Below, piece after piece: positions 12,235 through 23,335 of a stretch of 64,000 nucleotides of DNA. How positions within the stretch are numbered: the first letter of the stretch is position 1; each line of letters opens with the position of its first letter. The translations under genes were made by a program, and so were the position numbers. A model generated the notes under the pieces. The model saw nothing but the letters and a program-made list of their open reading frames with translations. It did not search any database and was not told the origin of the DNA. Location: assembly GCA_022818135.1 (NCBI GenBank), contig JAFMSR010000014.1:33337487-33401486 (forward strand), read 5' to 3'. The DNA comes from Saxidomus purpurata (lineage: Eukaryota; Mollusca; Bivalvia; Venerida; Veneridae).

Positions 12235-12599
12235 ATGAAAAGATATAGCTCTTTTAGATATAATAAAATCTTCCATTCAAACTTCAGACGTAAGCGGAAA
12301 AGCAGACTACTGCTTTGAATAAGGTATTTTTGCTGTTTTTGTTAAATACACGGTAAAACAGTTTATAGCCAGTGTCATCCATACAATGCAATCGAAGGAG
12401 TCAGAAATACTTCCACTACTTCAGTTTTATTGCATTTCCCGTATCAAAGTATTGATGTTAATCCACCAATCCAAATCTTCGTCTTCAAACTCTCCGAAAA
12501 AATATTTTTTTAAACGAATAGTCAAATAAAAAGGTTCCAGTATGAATTCCTGTTAAGTATATCTGTATATTTGAAATTATAAGCTACCAAATTTTTTAG

Positions 12600-12815
12600 C
12601 ATTACAAACGCTTTTGAAAATCACAATATAACCACATAGCGTAGCGGTGCCGTTAAACCAAATCTCACTAACATTTTCAATGCATTTTTGCAAATTGCTA
12701 ACTAGATTTATACTTATGTTGCCTATTCTAGTCATTACTTTTACATTTTATGTTTAAGTATATCATTTTTGAGAGAAAAAAATGTTTACCAGAAACTGTG
12801 ATCGAGTAGCTTTAA
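12600..12815. mobile_element. Half copy of the foldback family
   Basis: CATTACAAACGCTTTTGAAAAT, CGTAGCGGTGCCGTTAAACC, ACTTATGTTGCCTATTCTAG and CTGTGATCGAGTAGCTTTAA follow the order of the right arm of the element at 3900-4112. The left arm is missing, and the sequence stops about 100 bases before the TIR transposon at 12,922. Confidence 0.7.
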
Positions 12816-13544
12816 TGTGAACGCTATTACGTGATTTTTCGGTAGTTTTCGGTTTGTTTCCGTGTGACGTAAAAAGGTCGATACCGCATCCAGATAAATA
12901 ACCTTATTAACTATGATCTTACTGCAGATTTCATAATAGCGTGCCGTTTCAGTGTTTGTTGCGTATCGATTGAATACAGGTAATGAATGACTAAAGAGCG
13001 TCTGTAGGCGGAGCTACATTTTACACAGTACGGAGAGCAATCAGATAACCTCATAGGCCCATGACACAAGTGAGAAAAAAAAATATAAATCGGTCATCTT
13101 ATTTACGGCATTCAATAGTGTTTAGTCGGGGTTTACGTACATGTAGCTTGGGTGCTAGAGTCCCATCAAAGAAAAGGATATACGCATACAACATGTATAT
13201 GTAAATCCAATACAAGTGTCATTTCACTTACATAAATTTAGTGTATATATCTGTCAAAGAAGTAGAGTGGATAAAAAATATTGTAAATATACATTCGATT
13301 TCGCATTTGTCTATAAATGATCGGATCGCGATACTCGCATTATGCATTATAAAATACGACTATACTGATATCTTGTTACAACCGCACATGCTTTGCACGT
13401 GCTGTAGTGTTTCTGCTAAAATGTTTCTGTCGATGCTCTGAAATCTTTAAAATGATAATCTGTGTAGAAAGAAATGTAACAAAAACCGTTAACTTTTGTT
13501 TGATTATCTAAAGACAGATTTATATCTATCTATGTACACTTTTG

Positions 13545-16500
13545 CACTGCGGATGAACGGCCACCGGATATTGGGGCGAAAGTGAGCACAGATAATTAGT
13601 TTTCGCGAGGAACGTGTTACAATTGGTGTAAGTTAAAATCCGATATTTAATCTAATACACACTATCTTGTGTTTCTTTGTGTGTTTTTGGATACTTCGAT
13701 GATTATCTTAGACCAGTGTATACCCGAGCTGTAAATAATGTCGGTTAATATGTTAAAATATCAAAAAGAAGATCGCCTGCTCACTTGAAAAGTTCGACCG
13801 TTGGTAATGTTTACCGTTTTATTTTGCAAATGTGCTAAGAATTGAATAACCTGAATCGAGCAATTTATTTGCGCAAGTACCAGACATAAGCGTTCAAAAT
13901 TTTATCAACAAACGTGCTTTGTGGGCCAAAATATTGATACTATGTAACTAAAGTTAGTGTACTGGGTATTGTTTATTTTGATTTCTGGTGTACCGGAGTA
14001 TTGATACTAACGTGTACTGAGTATTGGCCATTAAAAGCGAGTAATAGAAATATTCTGCTGCCTTTTAAAAGCGTTGTATAATTAGCTCACCGGGGCATGA
14101 AGTACCTAAGGTTACTAATTGTGATCGCCTGGTGTCCGTATGTATGTCTGTGTATCGTCTGCGTGTCGTCTGTGCACTTTAACCTTGTGCATGCAAAAGA
14201 GACTGCATTCTGGATCTTCTGGACACTTGATCAGAATGACTGCCTTCATGTAATCTATGTCGGTTCGAATATAGGTTATATTGTTTCAAAAACTATGTCA
14301 CGGGGTCAAATCATAGAATAAACATTTTGTATGCAACAAAGGTTCCATTTTTCATCCGACCATGAACTCAGTCAGTATGACTGCTTTGATGAAATTTAGG
14401 TCGAGTACGAATATGAATCATGTTGGATCAAAAATAAGGTCACTGGATCAAATCATAGAAAACCCTTGTGTGCACTTGGAGCCACTTAATTTAACCCCAT
14501 ACTTATATAATTCCGGGTATAACTGATCATTTGTATGCGGGTTTTGTTCAAATTTATTGTTTAATTAATTCAACACATCATACGTATTTCTGCGAAATTT
14601 AATTTTAATTGATCAACAAATACACATAAAATTAAAAAAAAACATCACTGTAAAATCCAAATTACAAAATGACATAACGTGAAATCCAAACAATGAGAAA
14701 AGTCACAGATTCATAATAAAATCCGTACATCCGAGTAAAGAAACAAAATACAATGTTGAATGAATTTAACAGATACATTTCCACTTTTGTTACGATTTAT
14801 AGTGAACAGGTAGATACTGCATATGTTTGCACATAAAATTATTGCTAAATAAATATGATACATTTTATAAGTGTCTGAGTGATTGGCCGGCAAGCAACAC
14901 TGATGTCAATTGTGCGACCACGTTCTTGGTTATTCATTCAAAGTGGCTGATTATTTTTTTTTTAATTCTGTTTTTACGGTTTAAATTGCAATACAGAATA
15001 ACAAAATGAAAATGACAATCGATATTTTTCCTCGTGTAAAATGGTGAAATCGTACCTGTCACACGTGCAAAAGTAACCGATCGTCACAGTTGAAAGATTT
15101 TATCATTTCTATACAGCTAATGTTGCAAAACAACATAATATTTAATTTTGAAATAAATACCTTGAACCGTTTTCGAGAAAATCGAATTTGAAAAGTGTCG
15201 GGTTAGAAGTGGCTCCAAGTGTATACAATAGATGTTGCATTCATGACCGTTAGTCAGAATCACTGTCTTGATGAATTCTAGTTTGAGTGTACATATGGAT
15301 CATCTTTGGTCCAAATAAAATAATAGAAAACTCTTGTGTATGCAATATTCTATGTTAATTGATGTATCTATTTTAATTATTTTAAAATGTTTTGATCAAA
15401 TCAATTCAAGTTACAGTATGATATGTTGCATATCCAAAATCAATATTCTATTTCTACAAAATAATTTGATTTTCACATCCCGGAAAACTTAATATTCACA
15501 TCACGGGTACGTGTTTAAATGTGCTATATTCACTTGAATGCCTTTTGTATACATCGAACAAAGCGTGTGATGTCTGAGGGAAGGATGATCCATTTCAGCT
15601 TTGACAATATCATTACACGGGAAAATGATATTTTGTGCCAAGGTCTTTCAAATAGTATTTGAAAGACATTGTTTGTACAAACCGGAAAATCTGACGTAAT
15701 TGTTTAGATAAAAGTAGGGATTAACGGACCATTTTTCACAGAATTGTGTGATTCATCATTTTAAAACTGTTTGAGAATGGATTTTATCACCTGATGTAAA
15801 GGTGAATCTTCAACACAAAAACTGATATTCTTTTTAATAATTTTGTTACTAAATTTTATTATCTATTATTATCCAATTTTAAGTAGTATATTGAATCTAT
15901 TTATTTCATTTTATTATTTGTTTTTTGCGAGATTAAAGTAAAGGACAATAGGCCCCGAATCATGAGTCAAAGAAATAATACAGGACCACGCGAATATAAA
16001 GTGATTCAATGCACGCACGCACACACACAATGCAGATGTGGCAGAAAGTTCCGGTATTTTCATTACCTAGAACAAAACACTGCTTTTATCTTACAATTAT
16101 ACGTATTTAGACAAATGTTTACTAGTTGTAGAGAGCTTTAAGGTCACTTCATGTCCGAGTCTTGAATTGCTGGTGCTGTACTGCTAATTATTTGGTGAAA
16201 TTTTAAAAATATAAATATAATTGTTACTGTGTGTCTAATACTCAAAACGCCGGACAAAACAGTTTAATATACACTTTTATAGTTTGAAGTATTAACTTTT
16301 AATAAGACTTGTGCAAAACAAGACACTTTATGAATCAATACCTTCAACTGATAATAAATATATACTTTCCCTTTTCAAAAATTTCTTTTTTCTCATTTCT
16401 TGGTGCATACTCAGTACAGTGATTCGCTCACTCCGTCAATACTCAGTACACGTTTAACCAATACCCAGTACAGTAATTGAAATGTTTCGAGAACCGTATC

Positions 16501-16884
16501 TTCGCTATACTTTCGTGTAAAATGATGAAATTTTGAACATTATTATGTTGTCTTTTGGGAAATGATATGCCCAATTCAGATTATTAATATGTTAATGATT
16601 TATCAAATAAAACGGCATAATTTGCAAACGGTCGAGATTTTTCGAGTGAGCAGGCTATTTGTTTTGGACATTTTCAACATTTCAACATATTTATGTTGCA
16701 CATCGAGAATACATTCGGCTTGGACATCCATTATCGTATATGAAAAAACACAAATAAACACAATTTCATATGCTCAGAGTGAAAATCGGGTTTTAACTTA
16801 CCCCGGTTGTAACACGTTCCTCGCGAAAACTGATTATCTGTGCTCACTTTCGCCCCAATATCCGGTGGTCGTTCATCCGCAGTG
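13545..16884. mobile_element. Inner foldback nested in copy 1, ~500-bp inverted arms
   Basis: CACTGCGGATGAACG at 13,545 is mirrored exactly by CGTTCATCCGCAGTG at 16,870-16,884. The mirror continues inward: GGCGAAAGTGAGCACAGATAA, TTTTCGCGAGGAACGTGTTA, GCCTGCTCACTTGAAAA and GTACTGGGTATTG all have inverted counterparts on the other side down to about 16,390. The arms are imperfect and about 500 bp long. This 3.3-kb block replaces the interior seen in copy 2. Its own target duplication is not clear. Frames inside it (for example 16,562-16,897) show no known domain. Confidence 0.75.
14110..15350. repeat. Diverged bivalve tandem repeat split by a small insert
   Basis: Units of about 115-130 bp carry the bivalve core GTCAGAATGACTG..TTGATGAA..TAGGTCGAGT..GGTCACTGGATCAAATCATAGAAAA near 14,230, 14,370 and 15,250. 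Between 14,476 and 15,224 lies an insert bounded by CACTTGGAGCCACTT and its exact reverse complement AAGTGGCTCCAAGTG. The insert therefore resembles a ~750-bp TIR element in the tandem array. It holds no gene. Confidence 0.6.
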
Positions 16885-18210
16885 TTTTGACTATTAGATT
16901 ATTTATCCCTGCTGAAGATATCTAGCGCACATGTCATCAGCGTCATTGCGTAAAACTGGAGAAACCAGTAGTAAATGCAGCTTTCAAAAACAAAAAAATA
17001 GAGCATTTACCTATACCAGTAGTCCAACTATTAAGACATAATGCTTGTTTCTTATTTCTAATATTTTTTTTAATTTTTGGTGTTTATTTCCTCAATGAAT
17101 ATAAAAAGTAAAATATCATAAAAGTGAAAACTATAAATGATAAATGCGAGGTCTTATTTCTAGGACTACCTACCTATACCAGTAGACAAGTACAAGTTGT
17201 CATATCAGTACAAATGAAATTTACTTTGTTTTATAAGTAGTTTCGTTCACTTGATAATGGTGACGATTACATGTACAATCGAGCCAAGTATTGATGTTTT
17301 CAATTTGTGTTTATTTTATCGACATACGATTTGACTTTTCGTAAGTTTGTACAGCGATACATTTACCTGAATATGAGAGGGTACACGGACCTGTGTACAA
17401 ATATTTACATGCAGAGCGCATGTATCATGTATATAATTTACCGTAAGTTTAAAGTGTGGTCAGTCACTGATCTAGACATTTTTTATAAATTTTACGAAGG
17501 TGAATTTCGGTTTAATCGATGATGATGCAACAAAACAACAACTATATATATTATACATTTCTAATCTCGCTTTAGAAAGCATTTCCCGTATGAAAAAAAT
17601 ATACAGGAAAGATGATTAGGGGTGCTATATTCTCTGCAGGTTCAACAGTGATTCACGAATGTAAAATGTCTTAAAACAGTTCATTCTAAACTCCTGCAAG
17701 AAAAGTTCTTGGAATCATGTTTGTAAAACGTACGTCGTATAAGTCAGATTCTATATAACCGTGTTTTCTTAGAACAACAAACGTTTCATAGACATAGCCG
17801 AGGACACATTTTCCTCCATCAAAGTTTTATTATATGGACCAAATTACATAAAAGTGTAAAATCTTTGTTTCGTGTTGATTATAGAACACACAGTTTGGTT
17901 TCGTTTGTAAAAATTGAATAATCTTAATTTAGTTTCAGTACACTTTGTTTTATGAAATAAACTTTCGAGGTTTAAAATTAACCGATTTTATGCTATAAGA
18001 ATACATAAGCACTAGATTCATAAAAAAATCAAATAATGTCGCAATTGTAGCTTGAAGATGTGTAACTTGTATATTTAGTTGTACTGTCAGTATAGTAGTC
18101 AGCGTGTATCGATTTGGGCGGAGCTAACTGCAGAATGTGACATCGACGTCATTTACTACCTGTGTGTAAAGCAAACACTGAAACGGCACGCTATTATGAA
18201 ATCTGCAGTA

Positions 18211-18830
18211 TTATTGATTTTTTTTTAAATTGTCAGACTTGTTTAAAAACTATACAACAAAACGTCTATTCAACCTAATAATACTCAAAAATCTGTCCAA
18301 CCAGGAACTTTACGTGTTCATTTGCAAAAGTAAGCATGCAAACTTAGACAACAGCTGCCCGTAGCCGGCCAATCACAGGCTAAGATTGCCGTTTGATAAA
18401 TCCCATATACAACAGTCCACTGTTGTCTATTTCAAATCGTTTTCCTCGTGCAAAGTGTGCATGACCTTTCTAGTGTAGCAAGGACAATTGAATTATGTCC
18501 TAAAATTGGGGATAATTTGAGGCCAGACAAATGTTTGTTTTCGGTTTAAAACAAATGAAAAGCGGTTATATTTTTTATACTGAGAGACTGTTATAATCTG
18601 AAAGATGGCTATATATACCCCGCCTTATAAAGAAATGTCAAGAGGAAAGCCTTTGATCCCAAAAGGTTATCTTCAATTGAAGTAGGCTTATTTTGGAACA
18701 TTTATTATATAAATCGTATCGAGGTGAACATTTGACCACGTTTAACGAAATATCCTTGGAGACGTATAGGAAATATGAATGGAAACAATTTTGTTATGCA
18801 AGCAACATCCCCGCAAGGTGATCACAAAAG
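18211..18830. other. Intergenic, nothing recognised
   Basis: No convincing frame, repeat or RNA gene. Confidence 0.4.
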
Positions 18831-19375
18831 CTAACAAGAGGCCCAAAAGGGTCAGTATTGCTCTACTGGACTCACTGAACTGTTCTGGGTAAGTTTTGTG
18901 AACATTTGTTGGAACGTTATCTATGACTTTGACCTTGTCCCACTGACCCCAAAACAGTATGGATCACTTTCTTAGTAAAACCAATCTTCCTATGAATTTT
19001 AAAGATTGCAGTTGATAATGAGATCTCAAAGTTTTGAGCAGAAATGATTTTCAAAGCTTGGGTCAGTGTGACCATGTCCTTGACCTGAAATTCAAATAAG
19101 AAGTGTGACCTGACCTGTCAAATGTTGTAAAGGAAAAGCTAATGGAGGTCATTTTGACCTTGGCCTTTGGCCCACTGACCCAAATGACAATAGGGACCAT
19201 CTACGGGATGCTGGGAACCTTTCGAGGAGGTTTCATGAAAATTGAATACTTAAGTTACTGTGACCTTGACCTTTGACGCACTGACCTACAAAACAAAAGG
19301 ATCATCAATATGTTGCAGGAACCTTCTGAGCAAGTTTGGTGAAAGTTGAATAAAGTTTGTGACCTGTATAATGAA
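18831..19375. repeat. Bivalve element with GTGACCTTGACC core units
   Basis: The block opens with AACAAGAGGCCCAAAAGGGTC and contains at least four diverged units, each with a TGACCTTGACCTTTG..CACTGACC core followed by GATCAT..GGGAACCTT. The GACC-rich unit recurs at 26.9 kb and is a common dispersed element in bivalves. Confidence 0.7.
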
Positions 19376-20165
19376 TTTTTTTCAGTCATAACTGTCTTGA
19401 AGATTCGTTTGTTTTTTCTTTCAAATGAGTGAAATGTTATAAGTCTGATATATAATAAATAAATTTTAATTTAACGTTTAAACTTCCGTAGTCTTAACAT
19501 TGGTTTTCGCCTTGAAGTTTTTTCGTTGGGAAACCCACTCTTAAAATTATCTGCCAAATGAATTTGTACCACTCGATCGTTTTGAAATTCATGTAACGGA
19601 AATATCTACCCAGTGTATTCATAAATGCAAGACATGACATATTTCATGCAAAAATAAGCTGACAGATATTCGAACGATACTTAAATAAAACAGGAAAAAG
19701 GCAGGTGTTGCAATAGAGGTTTTGTTTAGTAACGAGGGTTTATAACACTATACTATTTATATTAAACACAAATAAACTTATGCAAACCATGTTTGTTCAA
19801 AATATCTTATTTGAAGTCAATTAATTTCGAGTAAAAACTGAAAGTTTCAAACCAAATTTGGTTTAACAAAATCTTGAATAGCGTATTTAAATTCTAAATT
19901 CATCGACCAATTTGTACACGTGTACTAGCCCGGACAAGTAATTCAAGTAATTGCAGGGGAGTACTTCTGGAATCTGGAGTATTTTTGGATATTGCAAAAA
20001 ATAAGAAAGGCTAACTCTGGTAACTCTTTTTCTTAAAGAAACAACTTGAATACGAAAAAAAGGCATATGTCAACATTGTTTAAGAGTAAATAGAACATAG
20101 TTCTATCATTATCCTATCCGAAAATGTATGTGACTATATCAGTAAATTCAAAGTGATTCTGTGAC
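19376..20165. other. Intergenic, nothing recognised
   Basis: AT-rich, no supportable features. Confidence 0.4.
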
Positions 20166-21700
20166 TTTAAATCTATGCCAAACAAATGACCCCTAGGGCG
20201 GGGTCAATTTTGACCCTGGAGACATGATGTAAACCATCTGGTGGATGCCCACGAAAACAATGCAACAAACCAAATATCTAAGCTCCAGGCCTTGTGGTTT
20301 TAGACAAGAAGATTTTAAAAAGTTTTCCTATATAAGTCTATGTAAAACAAGTGACCCCCAGGGCGGGTCAATTTTGGTGCTGGGGACATGCTTTTTGAAG
20401 TTATTAACAATCTTTGAGGATGTCTACTTGACAGTGCCACTAACCGAATATCTAAGCTCTAGGTCTTGTGTTTTACTTTGTAACTCTTTATAAAAACAAG
20501 TGGGCCATGATGGCACTAAATCGCTCACCCGAGTACAAGTGTATTTATATAGGGATATGAAATGAGGGGATTGGGGAGAGATAGAGGGGGTACACTATGA
20601 CTATGCTGTCCTAAGCAATAAAATTCTAAAGTCAATCTAATTTTAAAAATCGAGATTTTTTTTCGGGGTGGGTGGGGTGCGGGGTAGAGGTAGGGGATAG
20701 AGGGGGTACATCATGGCCATGTTGTCATAAGCAATATAATTTTAAAGTTTGAAGAAATATTAATAAATGGCAAAATCAGATGCAACTTTAAGTTATCTTG
20801 ACAAAGTCTTAGTGTAAAAACTTACTAAAAATGGCATAACTTTGTCAAATGTGACCTTGACCAAAAGATTTTGGCATCATCACAACCTTGTCCTAAGCAA
20901 AATAATTTCAACGTTTGATGAAGAATTATTGAGAAATGACAGAGTAATAGCTAAGGTTAAGTTCTTGTGACAAAATCACAGTATAAAAAGGGGCATAAAT
21001 ATGAAAATATTGTTGAAAGAGTTATGTGACTTGCTGCAGTTATCTATATTGCCATTAGAAAGAAGTAAGCCAAGTTTGAAATAAATGTTTGAGGGTAAAG
21101 AAATTATTAGCATTTATAAAAAAAAGCTTTAACCAACGCCGACGCCAGGGCGAGTGCAGTAGCCTCTTTATTCTTCGAATAGCCGAGCAAACAATGTCCA
21201 TTTTTGTGACTTTTGAATTTTGGGGTTATTGTGTTCAGAGAGCTATGCACCACTGACTTTGGTAAAGTTAAAGTTAAATGAAGTATGACATATCAAAAAG
21301 TTGTCGAGTGCAAGCCAAATGTAAAATCAAGAGGCCCTGTGCGGGGTCAATTTTGACCCGGGTGTCATGAATTGAATGATCTTGATAGAGGTCCACTAGG
21401 CAATGCAGCATGCTAAATATCTAAGCTCTGGGTCTTCTAGTTTCAGGGAAGTTTTCCTATTTGTTGCCAATGTAACAAGAGTTCTTATTGGAACTTCTTC
21501 ATTTCGAAAAGCCTTGATGAGGGTTACTTAGGGAACATTCATGTGAAGTTTGGTTGAAATTGGTCTAATAGTATTTGACAAGAAGATTTGAATGGACACC
21601 TGACAGTGAGTGGTCACAATAGCTCACTCTGAGCACAAGTACTCAGGTGAGCTAACAAGTCACCCAAAGGGCGGGGCTAATTTTGACTGAAGGGGCATAA
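20166..21700. repeat. Mosaic of bivalve AGCTCAC-type element fragments
   Basis: The region contains GACCCCTAGGGCGGGGTCAATTTTGACC-type blocks at 20,190, 20,350, 21,340 and 21,665, each followed by an ATCTAAGCTCTRGGTCTTGTG motif. Element starts read GGGCCATGATGGCACTAAAT at 20,504 and AGAGGCCCTGTGCGGGG at 21,330, and an end reads CAGGTGAGCTAAC at 21,644. TTCTTCGAATAGCCGAGC at 21,172 matches the boundary of the tandem core at 45.28 kb. These are several truncated or nested insertions; no gene is present. Confidence 0.7.
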
Positions 21701-22540
21701 TTTGAATAATCTTGATAGAGATTCACTAGACCCTGCTACACATCAAATATAAGTTCTGAGTCTGCATGGAATGGAATTCTTTGAACTTGTTTGATAGAGC
21801 ACCTCCTCATGATTATTCCTGTGAAATTTGGTTGACTTTGACCCAGTGGTTATGGAGGATATGTTGTTTGAAACAAAAAATGGACGACGTACGAGATCCT
21901 TCAAGCTCACCTTGGCACTCCAACCCATATGAGCTAAAAATCATAGTAGTTATTATTTAACGTCTTATACCCGTTGTGGAGTACCTCACAGTGTAATGGG
22001 AGGTACAGTAATTAAAGGTACGAATGTCTGATGAGTGAAAACTGTATTAAATATTTTTTCATATTCATTTTTTGGCCTGGGGACTTAAAGTCCCCTAGGC
22101 CTAAGTTAGCATACCACATTTCAAACACTGCAGGCAATTTAACTGTGCTATGTGCGAATAACAACTGTAAACATGCGCTTTGGGAAAGTAGTGCAAGACA
22201 GACCAGATCAATCTTTTGTTTGAATGTCGCATACGATAAGAACATATTACAAATAAAAACAGTACATACAACTTCAAACGATTGCAGAAAGGTCTATAGC
22301 TTACGGGCTGCATTGCACAATTTTATTCTGCCACCCATATATTTGTGAATCATTAATTCTGTGTCATATACTAAATTTCGCCCTTTTGCACACATTTCGA
22401 CCCCCGCTTTAGGTAAGGTTCAGCGTAAATCACGAAGGTCAAAAGTTGTTTTTAGGTGAGTTGATCTATAGCCCCCAGGCCTTCAGCGCTCACAGCACTT
22501 TGATTATTATATGTCATGTTGTTGATTTCAACTTGGACAA
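21701..22540. other. Intergenic, nothing recognised
   Basis: A few short overlapping open frames at 22,012-22,348 lie on both strands with no domain and no splice context. Confidence 0.4.
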
Positions 22541-23335
22541 TCAAAACAAGAGCTGTTTGTAAAACACGAATGTCCCCCTTGATGCAATCGGTGCAGTGGA
22601 AAATTCCAGAACCCAGGAACCGTTTTTAAAGTAAAAGTCACTGTGCAATTGGTCTAAGACCTAATAACCAGAAAATGAATAGGGGTCATCCACGGGTAAT
22701 GACAAATCAAGTTTGAACATGAGCTGTCCCTCACAAATGACGAATGCCCCCAAAAGAGGTGTCGCACAGTATGTGTTCTCTCCATGTGCTCAACAATTGT
22801 GCCATGTAATTCTAAAATCCTTCCATGCATGACAGAGTTACCATGCATACAGGGTTACATTACCTTTAAACTCTAAGTGTGACCTTGACCTTTGAGGTAG
22901 GGTCATGGGTGTTGTATGCGCCACGTCGTCATGATGTGCTGAACATTTGCGCCAATTTATTATAAAATCAATTAATGCATGACAGTGACAGTTCGGACAC
23001 GAATGTGTGCATATATACATGATTTCATTACCTTTACACTCTAAGCGAGACCTTGACTTTTGAGATAGGAACGCGGGTCTTGCATGTGACATGTCATCTC
23101 GGTGTGCTGAACATTTGTGCCAAGTTATTTAAAAATCCTTCAATGCATGACAACGTTACCGTGTGCATATATTCAGGATTCCATTACCTTTAAACTTTAA
23201 GTGTGACCTTGAACTTTGAGATAGGGATGTGGGTCTTGCACGCGACACATCGTCTTGATGTGCTGAACATTTGTACTATGCTATTTTAAAATCCTTCAAT
23301 GCATGACAAAGTTACAGCCGGGACACGAAAAAATG
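22541..23335 (-). repeat. ~175-bp tandem-core element, inverted relative to 61.7 kb
   Basis: Four diverged units share CTTCAATGCATGACA..GTTACC..CATTACCTTTAAACTCTAAG..GTGACCTTGACCTTTGAG..GTCTTGC..GTGCTGAACATTTGT. The block near 22,720 (GAGCTGTCCCTCACAAATGACG) is the reverse complement of the end of the element at 62,520-62,550, so the two are the same family in opposite orientation. Confidence 0.75.

Larger units (their letters stand above)
12920..18210. mobile_element. 5.3-kb TIR DNA transposon, copy 1, TA target duplication
   Basis: Left terminus 12,922-12,958 begins CTGCAGATTTCATAATAGCG, and right terminus 18,172-18,208 is its perfect 37-bp reverse complement. Both ends are flanked directly by TA. 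Weaker inverted similarity continues inward (ACAGGTAATGAATGAC against the complement of GTCATTTACTACCTGT, and GCGGAGCTA at both ends). TA duplication points to a Tc1/mariner-type or similar transposase, but no transposase frame survives inside, so the copy is non-autonomous. Copy 2 at 44,049-46,983 shares about 530 bp at one end and 1.2 kb at the other, in opposite orientation, but has an unrelated interior. Confidence 0.85.

Noticed and set aside
16562..16897. 111-codon open frame
   Set aside because: It runs across the inverted arm of the inner foldback and has no domain.
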